Assembly (NCBI RefSeq): GCF_040412425.1
Contig: NC_089749.1
Span: 41,237,739 to 41,301,738 of the forward strand
Length of the DNA stretch: 64,000 bases
From: Macrobrachium rosenbergii
Lineage: Eukaryota > Arthropoda > Malacostraca > Decapoda > Palaemonidae
Direction of reading: 5' to 3'
Position numbers and translations under genes: made by a program. Below are positions 47,311-57,770 of the stretch, in pieces; the first letter of the stretch is position 1, and every line of letters begins with the position of its first letter. Below the pieces are notes generated by a model. It was not told the DNA's origin and did no database searches. It worked only from the letters and a program-made list of their open reading frames with translations.

Positions 47311-48196
47311 CCCTTCAGTAGATGCTTTGAGGCACAGAGTATCTCTGGAGAGGAAGTGTGTACAACACCCAAAGGGGACAGTTGTCGTCTCACCATCAGG
47401 CTAAGTTCTCTCCCTTTCTGAGAGAGGATGGGAAGGAATGGGGAGACCTCGTCAAAGACTATGACCTCCCTTTCCATCTTCAAGAATTAGTCTTCATCCT
47501 TGTGCTATGAAGAGTGTTGCAGAAGAGAACACTGAGGCTGTTGTACTGAGCTGTAGGCCTGATCCACGGAGCTACAAAATAATTCCGATCGCACAAGGAA
47601 AAACCTTGCACAATCAGAATTAACTGAATCCTGTTTCAGAAGTGTAAGTCAGTATGGTTCTACAGAACTTCACTGTAAATAAAACCAACCTGCATTCGAA
47701 AACGTGCGGGAATCCGAAGAAATCTGTACTGACGGACTGTAACTACCTTGGCTCAGGGAGTCGAAAGTTAATATTAGTGTAGAACAATCTAGAGTCAATG
47801 TTCAAATGTGAAAGATGAAATTTCTCCCTACCTGAAAAATGTTGAAGTTTCTGGCTGAAGACAATAAAAAGACCATCAATTCAAGCAATAACAGCTGTAC
47901 GAGTCTGATCGTTGGATAATATGATGAAAATGAATTATGAATGTCGTAACTTATGTCGGAAACGTCTGGGAGAACGATCCATTCGTTCGAATTCACAGGC
48001 TGTTCATTCAGTGAAGTGGACGTTTACTGAAAGTGGAGTCTGACTGCTACTGATGAATATGACCCCATCAACTTACATTATGGAGGATGTAAAAGTTGGT
48101 AGAACGATCCCGTTCGCTTGTATGTAGATGGTATGGTATGGTAATGTCCGTTGGCCGTTAGTTACTACGGTAAAGTCCGTTGGCCGTTACCACCTA

Positions 48197-48877
48197 TCAA
48201 AGCTCTTCGCTCGACAGAATTGAACGAGATGGTGATTGGATGGGAATCAATGCTTTAATGTAGCATGAGCATAGGCCAACCAGTTCTCTTTCCAAACCTT
48301 CACGTAAGTGAGGTTGATGGTCAGTTCCCGGACACGCCATCTTGGGACAACTTCCACACCTCCCTGTGCAATGGTCTTGTGTCAATATAAGGCCGTACAT
48401 CCACGCTGTTACGTCCACGGCAGTGCGAACTTTATTTCTCCTAAGAGAGCAATAACGTGAGAGATAACGAGATGCTGAGGAGCGAGGCTGAATGGCTGAC
48501 TGGACTGAACTAACCGCACATGTGCGCGTCTTAACGGACGTGAACGTGCGACAGGACACGTTCGTGGGAGCTGGAATGACAATCAGAGGGCCTCCCGGGG
48601 GATCATGAACAGGCAGGAGTTCTGTAATGATAAAGACTAAGGTCACAGACGTGGGAGCGACAAGGCAGCAACAGCCTATATAGTAGAACCCAAAAGCAAA
48701 CGACTGAACTTCCGAAGTCTTCCCTACACAGGATTCCTTAACAGGAGCCTTGTCATCCTTCCTACAAACACGAACAGGGGGATCGGGGGAAGACGACACT
48801 GTTGTAGATTTTCCGATCGCCGATCTTTGCTTTGAGTGAAAGCTGACGGACGAGAAGCGGCTGGATGTGACACCCAC
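48197..48877 (-). CDS. 226-codon open frame inside element I, unrecognised
   Basis: I do not recognise this frame. It is Ser/Pro/Arg-rich (GVTSSRFSSVSFHSKQRS; PVRVCRKDDKAPVKES) with many Cys. It occupies the 5', gag-side portion of element I, so a degraded gag is possible. A direct repeat (GTCCGTTGGCCGTTA twice, 48147-48195) lies just below it. It could also be a chance frame. Confidence 0.3.
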   Translation of the reverse strand: MGVTSSRFSSVSFHSKQRSAIGKSTTVSSSPDPPVRVCRKDDKAPVKESCVGKTSEVQSFAFGFYYIGCCCLVAPTSVTLVFIITELLPVHDPPGGPLIVIPAPTNVSCRTFTSVKTRTCAVSSVQSAIQPRSSASRYLSRYCSLRRNKVRTAVDVTAWMYGLILTQDHCTGRCGSCPKMACPGTDHQPHLREGLERELVGLCSCYIKALIPIQSPSRSILSSEEL

Positions 48878-49189
48878 TCAACTGCGAGACAGCAGCGAGC
48901 TGGAGCAGCAGAACCATGGGCGTGGTCAGGCAAAGACAGAAAAGACGAGAAGAAAGACAATGTACAAGATGGAGAGGAGACTTGCGACACTTCTTCACAA
49001 CATGGGTGAACTTCTCGAAAAATTATGCCAACTCTGTCAACCACTGCTTCATGAGACCATCAGAAGAGGGATCTTAAGTAAAAGTCACCACTGTGGTAGG
49101 GGTTCCAAAGCTCTGTGAGGAATACACTGCTGACTGCGCGGGAAAAGAGCCACCACCAAAAAAGGGGTTCCAAAGCCCTGAGAGTGATA

Positions 49190-50196
49190 CAGTAAACCCC
49201 CGGATTCACATTCTCACAATTCACAGAATTTTCTGTGGAACCTATCTATAAATTATCTACAGGAAAACTCAACCCATTCACTGATTTTTTCGTAGAGCAA
49301 TATTCTGTATTTTCTTATTATTTTCGTGACTAAATACTGTACTGCACATACATATATATTTAAAGATTAAAATAATGATTTAGAGTACTAGTTTTCAAAT
49401 ATTAAGTTTAATATGATTAAATAATAACAGTAAATAATAAAAATAATAATTCTCTCTCTCTCTCTTCCTTATCCATTCAAGTAAGCATATGTAATATGTA
49501 TGTAATATGTATGTGTATTTGTTTTGTATGATAAATAAATGCTTTACTAATTTTCAAATATTAATGTAAACAGCAAAATATCAATTCATTAAAGAAAATA
49601 TAGTAAATTAGTAAGATTTTAGTTCAATCCCTGATCTTTTCTAATATCCGACATAGGGGGAGAGATGAAGGTGTACGTCTCACCATAAAAAAAAAGGGTT
49701 AGCACCTGGCTGAAGAGTCTCTCTCCCTCTCTCTCTGATCTACTAATCTAGATTGTTCTTTGTACTGTATTTCATATCCCTCTCTCTCTTCTTCTCTCAC
49801 TGAGATAGATTTTTTACGCATATGTAACATATGTTTATTTGTTTTGTTTACCGCAGTTTTATAGATAAACGTGATGTTACTTTGTTATTAATTTTTTCAT
49901 AATTTGCATGCTATAATTACAACATTTATGCATTTCTATAGTAAATTATGTAAAGTTTTAAAAGAAAACATATCGACTCCCAGTCTTCTCTGAAGCTGGG
50001 AGCAAGGGGGGTGTAACCTAACTGTCAATTTATCTTGACAATGCCCACTTGGTGGTCAAATAAAATAGCTACTTTCTCTCTCTCATGCCAAAGGATACTC
50101 AGAATGTGAGAGATGGATGGATAGACAGATGGAAAGGGAGAGTGGTTGTCGCAGGGGGTTGTGGAACGCATCCCCCGCGAATACAGGGGGTTACTG
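49190..50196. mobile_element. 1-kb Tigger derivative T4
   Basis: Starts CAGTAAACCCCCGGATTC and ends AATACAGGGGGTTACTG, with TA outside both ends (49188-49189, 50197-50198). Its subterminal blocks match T2 and the MITEs. No transposase. CT/TC-rich patches occur at 49450 and 49720-49800. Confidence 0.85.
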
Positions 50197-50199
50197 TAC

Positions 50200-51165
50200 A
50201 TCGCCAACAGATCCGGATTCTGGAACCGTAGGTCTATGAAGAGGGTACATCCAAGGCTGATGTGGCATCACTGGTACAGACAAAGGGAGAGCTGCAGGGT
50301 TAGCAACTGTCCAGGCGGATGACACGAAGAAAACGAGAGGACAGGAAATGGGATAATAGGCCACCAAAGGTTGGCACTCCTGGAAGGCCCAGAGAAGCCC
50401 AGATGCCAGCCATCTTCTGAGCTTCTGACCCCGAAACAGAACAAGATGGTGATGCCTCCTCCCTTATGGGTGGGGGGGAGAGGAGGAGGAACATTCCCCA
50501 CCCCCCACCCGGAGAGAGCAGGGCAGCCAGAGAGATAATATCTCCTGACCCTTCACCTGAAACTTCCAAAGATGAAGTTATGGAAGAATGGGAAGGGGTA
50601 AAATCTTCCAAGGAAGAATAAGCAACTGGAGGAATATCGAGAATAGAAGGAATCAGGAGACCGAGAAGCGGCCATCGAAGGAGGAGAAAACCCCTTCCAA
50701 GATGATGCCTTCTTCCTCCTCTGATGATTCCTCTACACAAAAATCCTCCACTGCTCAGGAGGCCACGAACAACATTCAGAGGGGAAGGAAGCAAACCTTT
50801 GACTCACATCCCCCCCAACAAAGACGTGGCAGGAGACAAGACAGGAACATAGACAGGAACTCCCACTGGTCCTGGAGAGCAAGTCATGACCAAAAGCACT
50901 GTCACAGGTCTTGCAACATCAATCCACTCAATTACACAACATCTGAAAGACTAAAACATTACAACATTCCAAGAAATTGTGTAGTCAAAAATAAAATACA
51001 TTGTTTGTTCATGAAAAGGTATTTCAGGACAAGGAGGAAAAGAACGGAGAAAAGGGAAGTTCTCAAACGAGGTTGGGAGATGTCCAAAAATAGAACATAT
51101 GGCACCGTGAGTTGGAAACTATCCTTCCAACTCTCCACAGTTAAGTGAATAAAGAAAACAGAATA
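50200..51165 (-). pseudogene. Gag-side region of element I
   Basis: Overlapping minus frames, the longest 50300-50794 (164 codons), are Ser/Gly/Pro/Leu-rich with an EASPSCSVSGSEAQKMAG segment. The plus frame at 50588-51148 is basic and looks like its shadow. I cannot assign a family; the position suggests a gag remnant. Confidence 0.3.
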
Positions 51166-51515
51166 CAGTGAGGCCCCTGTATTCGCGGGGGATGCGTCCC
51201 ACACCCGCCCGCGAATAGGTCAAATCCGCGAATGCTTAAAACCCCTCTAAAAACACTTAGAACTGAACATTTTGATAGCTTAAACCAAGAAAAACCCTGT
51301 AAAAATGCTTATACCTGAGTATTTTAATAGTTTTATCACAAAAAGTGCATTCATGAAAATTATATGAAAATACAGTAATTAGTGAATATTTCTCAGTGAA
51401 AAATACCACGAATGGGCGAATTTTCCGCAAATGATGGCTAGATATGTTCCACAGAGAAACCCGCGAATGCGTGAGTCCGCGAACCATGAGAACGCGAATA
51501 CAGGGGGGTTTACTG
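51166..51515. mobile_element. 350-bp Tigger-derived MITE (M2)
   Basis: Starts CAGTGAGGCCCCTGTATTCGCG and ends GGGGGGTTTACTG, with TA on both sides (51164-51165, 51516-51517). Same structure and length as M1 and M3. Confidence 0.92.
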
Positions 51516-51829
51516 TACTCAAAACAAACACCAAGGAGATAGGTATTGGGTTTGTGTAAATATGAAAAAGTAAGTACAGTAAAATCATATACAGTGTAAG
51601 GAGAGAGGCTCCAAAACTTATACACGTTAAAACGAGTCAATCTGGCTATGTAGCAAGAATAAATGAATATATTATTTGTGAGACAGAAAAACATGTTGAA
51701 ATGTTTCAATATAGCAATATGTGCAAAGTATTAAAAAATACATAATATATTATAAAAACAAATATTCAAACACAGAAGAGATAGTCGAATGGCAGGACAG
51801 AAATACACGCACGTGTATCCAGACTGTGG

Positions 51830-52014
51830 TCAAAAGAAAATGCGTAGAACTGAATGTGTACCAACTTGGTGGGCGGGGCTTCCGCCCCTACCATCAGTAA
51901 CTGTTACCTTAACCTTCTTGCAAGTTTAACAGCCAGATTTCTAGCTCGCTGAGAGTTAATCTCATATGTAAAGACCAAGGGTTTGCATTCACATAAGAAC
52001 AATTTACAAACCAA
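51830..52014. repeat. Element I 5' ITR
   Basis: Contains GGTGGGCGGGGCTTCCGCCCC, TTAACAGCCAGATTTCTAGCTCGCTGAGAGTTAATC and ATGTAAAGACCAAGGG. It is complementary to the left terminal block at 44680-44780. Confidence 0.75.
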
Positions 52015-52343
52015 GTCATCAACAGAAAACCGAGCACCGATAACTCCTGACAATCTTCTACCGAACTGGCCAACAGAAGTAGACCGACTGGCTACAGGTG
52101 TTTGTACCTATCGTTCCCCTGGTGGGGGGTGGGAGAAGTAGATGGATAGAAACAGATATTCACAGAAAACAGAATGTTCTCATCTTTTGTTTCAATCTGT
52201 CGAACTACTGCTGGCGCGGAAGTAAAACCTATATAATGGAGAGGTAAGATTCATTAAAAAAATATAACATCTAAGGGTTTGACTTCATACAGTTGTGTAT
52301 AGCTCAAAGATCTTAGGTAGGTTATGAATAAATAAGTACTTAC

Positions 52344-52425
52344 TTGATCTGGGTTGGCATCGTATATGCGCACTTGGTATCCAACACTGGCAAACAGCAT
52401 TGCCCAACTCTGTCCAATGAATCCA
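52344..52425 (-). CDS. CRYL1: CRYL1 internal exon (Rossmann NAD-binding loop)
   Basis: Internal coding exon of lambda-crystallin / L-gulonate 3-dehydrogenase, a cytosolic NAD-dependent enzyme of the glucuronate-xylulose (uronate) pathway in the 3-hydroxyacyl-CoA dehydrogenase superfamily. The minus strand reads GFIGQSWAMLFASVGYQ then VRIYDANPDQ. This covers the end of the GxGxxG dinucleotide-binding loop and the acidic residue (IYD) after strand beta-2. A polypyrimidine-rich acceptor (tttgggcag) precedes it and a strong gtaagt donor follows. The exon starts with one base completing a split Ser codon and ends in phase 0. The open frame extends upstream to an ATG (52439), but that ATG lies in the acceptor tract, so I do not use it as the start; the first exon must lie upstream, outside the window. 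DIRS copy B ends about 85 bp from the donor. Confidence 0.9.
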
Positions 52426-52799
52426 CTGCCCAAAAACAAACAAAATAAATCAAAACCTACAATCCAAAAATAAGCATATAAAAACTCAAACCAAAACAGA
52501 AAGTGGTTGTTTTATAACAAACTATAGTAAAATCCTTCTGATTAACTGAGAATTGAAGGTACAGTGTACCTTTTTATTCCCATCATATTCCAATACAGTG
52601 GCAACTCAATGTAACAGACCACAATTTATTCGGTGTAGTTGCTTACAGTATACATCCAAGTCCAGAAAAATTAAAAAAAAAATGTCTGTTTTTGTTTTTA
52701 CAAGCAATGTGTGTGGCTATTATTAAAATTATATTACATGACAACTTGCTATAAACTGGTAAATTTACACTTGAAAATAAGAAAGTTTTGCAGTACAGC

Positions 52800-53321
52800 C
52801 ATCTGTATTTTTCCTAACATACAAACCTGAAGTTCTTTACATAAGAATTCAGTTTGCAAACGTGAGCTGGAACGGGCATTTAACGTTCAGAAAAGGTTGT
52901 TAACTGCCTGTCAGTCTGCACTCCACTTTGTCTTCCGGCCCAGGTACCAAAATGAGGGGTGGCTAAGGCAAAAAGTAAATGTAAAAAACTTAAGGTTTGT
53001 ATATTATGAAAAAATACAAATTACTTTAGAAATTTGCTATTTGTTCCTACACAAATACAAACCTTTGTTCTTTATAAAGGAGACTTACCCATTGGTGGGA
53101 GGGAGTCTGGGCAAATCTTTGAACCAGCTGGTTGGTTCTACCACCTGGGAACACCTTCCTGGTTTGAAAAAACTGAGGAAGGAATCCTGCACCTCAAGCT
53201 AATTAAATATATGGGATATTGCAACTGCCAAACTTCTGGGCATGAAGTAAAAAGTTCGCTTTCATTACCTTGTTGAAGGCTTGAAGGAATCAGTATGTGT
53301 CACCGACAATAAAACTTGCTA
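52800..53321 (-). mobile_element. DIRS-like 3' terminal block, copy J
   Basis: It has an ITR (CTAACATACAAACCTGAAG...GAACGGGCATTTAACG), then its complement near 52975-53030 and a right-end complement near 53035-53085 (TTTGTTCCTACACAAATACAAACC). Flank-like sequence shared with copies C and I follows (CTTCCTGGTTTGAAAAAACTGAGGAAGGA). It breaks off at the piggyBac TTAA (53322-53325). Confidence 0.7.
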
Positions 53322-53639
53322 TTAACCCGTTAATGCCCAAAGTTTTTTTCTTAAAATTTTCATTAAAAAACTACTTCTTTATACATCTCAATTTTATAAT
53401 AAAAATATGTACAAAAAATTTCATCATAATAGTTTAAGAAAAAAGCAATTTAATTTTTGGTCCTGTTTTTAGGACCATGGGCACTTGGGGTACATATGTT
53501 CAGGAAAGAAGGTTCTCAAAACTGAGTACAGTAATTGGTTGTAAAAAGATTTAAAAACTTAGGATAAATAACAAAAGGTGTTCCTTTCCCATATACTAAT
53601 CCAAATGAACAACAGATTACTTTGAATTTTCAGTTGTTA

Positions 53640-53960
53640 AAATGTTCACCAATGTGAAGACTAAAATTACATTTAAGGCATTGTTTTCCAACTTTTTTCT
53701 TGCAATAAGCACATTTCCGTTGCTTCCCCCTCTGTTCGATCTAGAGCGTGAACTGATGAAGAAAACCTAATTTTTGGGATTACTCTTTAAAATACTTTTG
53801 GCCATCCTGAAATTTTAGGATCTGAGTCCGAAGAGAGCTACAAGAGTTCTTGTAACTGATCTCCTAAAATCTAGTAATGTCATGGTATCCTGATTTCCAT
53901 TTGCAAAACTATACAGTCTAGGAATTAACCATCATAATATCAATCAAAAGTGTGAATAAG
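53640..53960 (-). pseudogene. piggyBac transposase, C-terminal part with Cys-rich domain
   Basis: The minus strand reads, from high to low coordinates, RLYSFANGNQDTMTLLDFRR (the end of the DDE domain, ..MSLLDFRR.. in relatives). Then GKQRKCAYCKKKVGKQC and LKCNFSLHIGEHF follow. The last two match the C-x2-C...C-x2-C cysteine-rich DNA-binding tail of piggyBac transposases. Some codons are interrupted by stops. Confidence 0.75.
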
Positions 53961-53964
53961 CTAA

Positions 53965-54310
53965 AATCACAATTTTTTAATGTAAATCATATTTTTCCTA
54001 ACTATACAAACCTGAGGTCCTTTAAATTTAAGGAATTACTTTCAGCGAAGTTGGAAACTGCCATTGAACTTTCAAACAAGGTGGTTAGGCAGTTAACTAC
54101 CGTCCAGGAGGCAGGAGTTCCACCTGCTAGGATGTAAACATTCCAATTTGCCTTTCAACCCAGGTGTCAGGTTGAGGGGTGGCATGAGGTGGGCATGAAA
54201 ATGTAATGTAAAGGACCTCTGGTTTGTGTAGTTAGGAAAAATACAATTTACTTTAAAAAACTGTGACTTGTTCCGACACAATATACAAACCATCGGTCCT
54301 TTACATTAGG
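53965..54310. repeat. Copy C 3' ITR plus internal complementary region
   Basis: The outer end (TTTTTCCTAACTATACAAACCTGAGGTCC) is complementary to 54205-54250 (GGACCTCTGGTTTGTGTAGTTAGGAAAAA). Directly after comes TTGTTCCGACACAATATACAAACCATCGGTCC, complementary to the far right end (62690-62752). This is the clearest ICR in the window. Confidence 0.85.
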
Positions 54311-54855
54311 AAGACTCACTGGTTGGAGGGAGGAATCTGAGTGAGTCTCTCTGAACTGACTGGAGTTCACTACACCTTGGGTTCCCTTCCTGGTCGATAG
54401 AGCAAGGAAGGGAAAACCTGCCTCTGACAAAGTGACCGAGTTGTAGGAAACAGGAGATCAATCGTCAGACTTCTGGGCCTTTTTGTATGAATGAGGAAGA
54501 CGTCATTTCATACAAAAATAGGCTAGGATGAACCTTGAGAAGTCGGCGACAGTAGGGAAAATACAAGTATCAGGTTTGTCTTACTGTCATGGTCTCCTTT
54601 CTCCCCTTGCTATAGGAAGGAGTGGGTTTGCTTCTATGATCCTGAAAGGAAATAGTACGGAAGCTCTAAGTGTATGCTTACTTGCATCAACCACTAGATC
54701 CAGTATGTAATGGCACATCCGCTCTCTGCCCGCAGGAAGAGAGCAAGGATAAAAAGAAGATAGCGAGGCCAGTCACTCCCACACTCATTCTCACATCCAC
54801 AACTGCATATCTTAGTCAAGATGCAACCCTGTCCTGTTAAGAGGAGCCAGGTAAG

Positions 54856-55581
54856 CTACACAACTTGTTGAGCAGCCACCACATGTCCCAAGAAAAAGGT
54901 GTCCAAGGACTTGTGGGCAATAACACGAAGGTAGAAAGAAGTGAAAGTGGTCTGTTGAGACCACACCTTGACTTTCAGTACCTGAGGAACCGACAGGTTC
55001 TTCCAGAATGCGAGGGTCGGACCAATGCTCCGGACTTCATGAGCTCTCGGACAGAAGGTACCGGTGTCATCTTCTCCAGCAGCGGAGTACGCTCTCATTA
55101 TCATCTCATGAAACCAGAAAGAAATCCTGTTCTTGGACACCTCTTTCTTGGTCAAGCCAGCACTAATGAAGAGTTGTTGACACTCAGGCTGGACATGGTG
55201 AGTTCTCTTCAGATAGCGCCGCAGCACTCTAACAGGACAAAGTTGCATCTCGTCTGGGTCATTACCTACAAAGTCCTCTAGAGAGGGGATCATGAAGAAC
55301 TCGAACCCAGCATCAGGGACTGATGGATTCTGAGTCTTGGCTACGAAGTCCGGGATGAAATCGAGCGTAACTGATCCCCACCCTCTCAAGTGTTTAACAT
55401 CAAAGGAAAGTCCATGAAGTTCTCCAACTCTCTTCGCCAATGCCAGGGCAAGCAGGAAGACGGTCTTGAGGGTCAGATCCCTGCCTGATGACTCTTGTAA
55501 AAGCTCATACGGTACACAAGTCAGCCTCCTTAGAACCAGAGTCACATCCCATGCAGGGGGCCTGAGGTCTTGAGTGGGCAA
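54856..55581 (-). CDS. Tyrosine recombinase, copy C (best preserved)
   Basis: 241 uninterrupted codons of the C-terminal catalytic domain of a DIRS recombinase. LALALAKRVGELHGLSFD is box I with the catalytic Arg. CPVRVLRRYLKRT is the family linker, PRAHEVRSIGPTLAFWK is box II with His-x-x-Arg, and TTFTSFYLRVIAH places the nucleophilic Tyr. All canonical residues are present. The enzyme would integrate the circular double-stranded intermediate. The N-terminal domain continues in another frame (55590-55860), so the protein is not complete. Stops around 55590-55720 suggest a pseudogene with an unusually intact domain. Confidence 0.8.
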   Translation of the reverse strand: MPTQDLRPPAWDVTLVLRRLTCVPYELLQESSGRDLTLKTVFLLALALAKRVGELHGLSFDVKHLRGWGSVTLDFIPDFVAKTQNPSVPDAGFEFFMIPSLEDFVGNDPDEMQLCPVRVLRRYLKRTHHVQPECQQLFISAGLTKKEVSKNRISFWFHEMIMRAYSAAGEDDTGTFCPRAHEVRSIGPTLAFWKNLSVPQVLKVKVWSQQTTFTSFYLRVIAHKSLDTFFLGHVVAAQQVV

Positions 55582-55714
55582 GACCTCTCAAAGCTTCTCA
55601 TCAGTAGAGAAATCTTGAAAGAAAAGGAGATACTGTATCTATCCCTTTCAGCTGCATGACTAGGCTGAGAGCTGCTCTATAGCCTTTTATGGCAGAAATG
55701 GAAAGAAGCTTCTC

Positions 55715-56488
55715 TCAGCGAAGAAAGATAAGGAAGTCCGCGACCTGCTGACCAGTAGCTCTGACTGGAGAGAAACCCCGTCCACGACACCAACCAAAGA
55801 AGACAGCCCACTTTCCCTGGTATACTGCTGTGGAGGACTGCTTGAGGTGCCTGGCATGCGAAAAGCCTCTTGCTCGCAGGAGATGCTGGATAACCACCAG
55901 CTGTGAAGACACAGGAACTACGCTGCCTGGGGGTACCGCCCTACGTGGGGTTGACACAGCAGGTTGGGCCAGGGAGGAATCTCTCGGTGCCTCGGAAGGA
56001 AGAGCTAGCAGGTCAGGACACCAAACAGCCTGAGGCCATTTGGGAGCCACCAGAATCATCCTGAGATTCGGGGTGATCATCATTTGGCTGATCACCCTGT
56101 GAATCAGACAAAACGGAGGAGAGGTGTAGACATCGAGGTTGTCCCACGGGTGTTGGAACATGTCCTCTGCAGCAGGCCATGGGCCTGGTACGACTGAGCA
56201 GAAGACCTGAAGTTTTCTGTTGTGCCAGGTTGCAAACAGATCTATGACTAGACGCCCCCACATTTCGAGCAACCTTTCCGTAATGTCTGGGTGAAGGGAC
56301 CACTCTGTCCCTATCACCTCATTCTGGCGGCTGAGCTTGTCTGCCACTATATTCCTCTTGCCTGGAATGCACCTGGCTGACAGCTCTACTGAGTGAGTGC
56401 CTGGAATGTACCTGGCTGACAGCTCTACCGAGTGGGCCAGAGCCCACTCGTGCACCTGCATTATCAACTGATGAAGCGGAAGGGACAC
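55715..56488 (-). pseudogene. RNase H end, linker and recombinase N-terminus, copy C
   Basis: 257-codon frame reading CIPGKRNIVADKLSRQNE (end of RNase H, intact ADKLSR), then VIDLFATWHNRKLQVFC, MILVAPKWPQAVWCPDLLAL and TAVYQGKWAVFFGWCRGRGF (start of the recombinase core-binding domain). RT/RNase H and recombinase are thus read in one frame here. A tandem duplication repeats VELSARYIPG/VELSARCIPG (56360-56440). Upstream RNase H sequence (56490-56900) is frameshifted. Confidence 0.78.
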
Positions 56489-56943
56489 TGGCTCCCTTGC
56501 TTGTTACTGTATGCCACTACTGTGGTGTTGTCACTCATCAGTACCAAGGAGTGTCCCATCACTCAATCCTGAAACTCTTGGAGAGCCAAGGAGGCCCTCT
56601 TGAGTTCCAGGGTGTTGATGTGAAGGTGCTTGTCATCTCGGTGCCACACTCCCAAAGTCAGTAACTCCTCCAGGCGTGCGCCCCATCCCTCGGTTGATGC
56701 GTCAGGAGGTTCCTGTCATCCATCCACCAGTATAGGTCCTCTACCACCTCCTCCGAAAGAGGGATGAGAATGGACTGGAGGTCTTGAGACTGGGACCAGT
56801 ACTCCTTCAGTCACCAATGCTGGGAACAAAGATGCAGACGCCAATGAGGGACCAGCTTCTCCAATGACGACAGGTGACCGATGACAACTTGCCCTTGCCG
56901 AGCTGGCTGCTTCTATAGAGACAGGAACAACTGTGCTGCCTTC

Positions 56944-57345
56944 CTAAACCCTGATACGAGAGTCTGAGGGGAAGACTCTTGCTGCTACTTTATCTATCAG
57001 TATGTCCAGGTACTTTATCCTCTGCTTAGGGGTGAGATCTGACTTCTCGAGATTTGCTACGTTCCGTAGATCACGGCAAAACTCCATGAGCCAATCCCTG
57101 TCCTGAAGCAACTGCGAGCAGGAGTTCGCCAGGACCAGCCAATCGGCGAGATACCTCAATAGACATATACCGTGCGAATGCACCCAAGCTGACACTAGGG
57201 TGAACACTCGCGTGAACACCTGGGGAGCGGTCGAGAGCCCGAAACAGAGTGCCCTGAATTGGAACACTGTCTCCCCAAGGATAAAGAAAAGGTACTTGCG
57301 GGAGGACGAATGGATGGGTATTTGGAAATACGCATCCTGAGGGAA
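56944..57345 (-). pseudogene. Reverse transcriptase palm, copy C
   Basis: Reads DAYFQIPIHSSSRKYLFF (motif A), FRALCFGLSTAPQVFTRV (motif B), LLRYLADWLVLA (motif C; LADW, so the first catalytic Asp of the DD pair is Ala), and KSDLTPKQRIKYLDI (thumb). The fingers region is missing because copy D sequence begins at about 57345. Confidence 0.82.
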
Positions 57346-57349
57346 ACAG

Positions 57350-57752
57350 AACGAAGAGGTTTGAATTGGGGACCTGAAAGCCACTTCAGTACAACGTCTA
57401 AGTTCCAAGAGATGTTGGAAGAACTTTCTTTCTTGGACGTATCAAAGGATTTGATCAAGTTGCTGATATCTTCATTAGAAGACAGATCCATTCCTCTGTG
57501 CTTAAAGACTGAGCTGAGCATCAACCTATATCCTTTGATGGTAGAGGTTGATAACTTCCTGACAGACTTAGGAATATAAAAAAAGTCAGCTATTTGACTT
57601 ATAGATGTCTCAAAAGAAGAGACGTTATGTCGGCTGCACCACCTTCTGAAGACTGCCCATTTTGATTGGTAGAGCTTTGCAGAAGCAGCTCGTCTGCATC
57701 TCACAACGCCTCTGCAGCCTGTCTTGAAAAATCTTTTGCTCTGACAAGGCAC
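57350..57752 (-). pseudogene. Recombinase core-binding domain, copy D, fused to copy C RT
   Basis: Reads AKLYQSKWAVFRRWCSRHNV, IKGYRLMLSSVFKHRGMDL and ISWNLDVVLKWLSGPQFKPL, the N-terminal domain of DIRS recombinases. The open frame then runs on for about 50 codons through copy C RT sequence in the wrong frame (to 57195), so the end of this 185-codon frame is an accidental chimera. Confidence 0.78.
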
Positions 57753-57770
57753 TTGACAGTCTGAAGCCTG

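Larger units (their letters stand above)
44628..52014 (-). mobile_element. DIRS-like element I, nested in copy B
   Basis: Left terminal block 44628-44960 (AACATATAAACCTGAGGTCTTTACATAT) and right ITR 51830-52014 are inverted (GTTAAACTTTTGTGAGGAGGTTATGG against its complement). A degenerate recombinase-side region at 45230-45640 is recognisable (GTTGAGCATCCACCACAGG). RT and RNase H are not recognisable. The interior holds a telomere-like tandem repeat, a 1-kb Tigger derivative and a 350-bp MITE. Probably a non-autonomous or heavily rearranged element. Confidence 0.7.
38305..52258 (-). mobile_element. DIRS-like retrotransposon, copy B (encloses element I)
   Basis: Left end at about 38320 (TTTTTTGAATACTTACCTCTCC, TAGCTTTTACTTCCGCGCCAGCAG). 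Right end at 52200-52258, its complement (CTGCTGGCGCGGAAGTAAAACC...AATGGAGAGGTAAG). Inside on the minus strand: gag (42185-44390), RT (40948-41625), RNase H (40092-40979) and tyrosine recombinase (39193-39968). Element I is inserted at 44628-52014 in the 5' part. It is the longest DIRS structure here; without I it is about 6.6 kb, a typical DIRS size. Coding frames are broken. Confidence 0.85.

Noticed and set aside
50588..51148. 186-codon basic plus-strand frame
   Set aside because: Antiparallel to the gag-side minus frames of element I, low-complexity (Arg/Ser/Asn), and runs to the border of MITE M2; likely a shadow.
52426..52439. ATG upstream of the Rossmann loop as the CRYL1 start
   Set aside because: It lies in the polypyrimidine/acceptor tract (ttttgggcag); starting there would shorten the NAD-binding fold, which in the family begins with an earlier beta strand.
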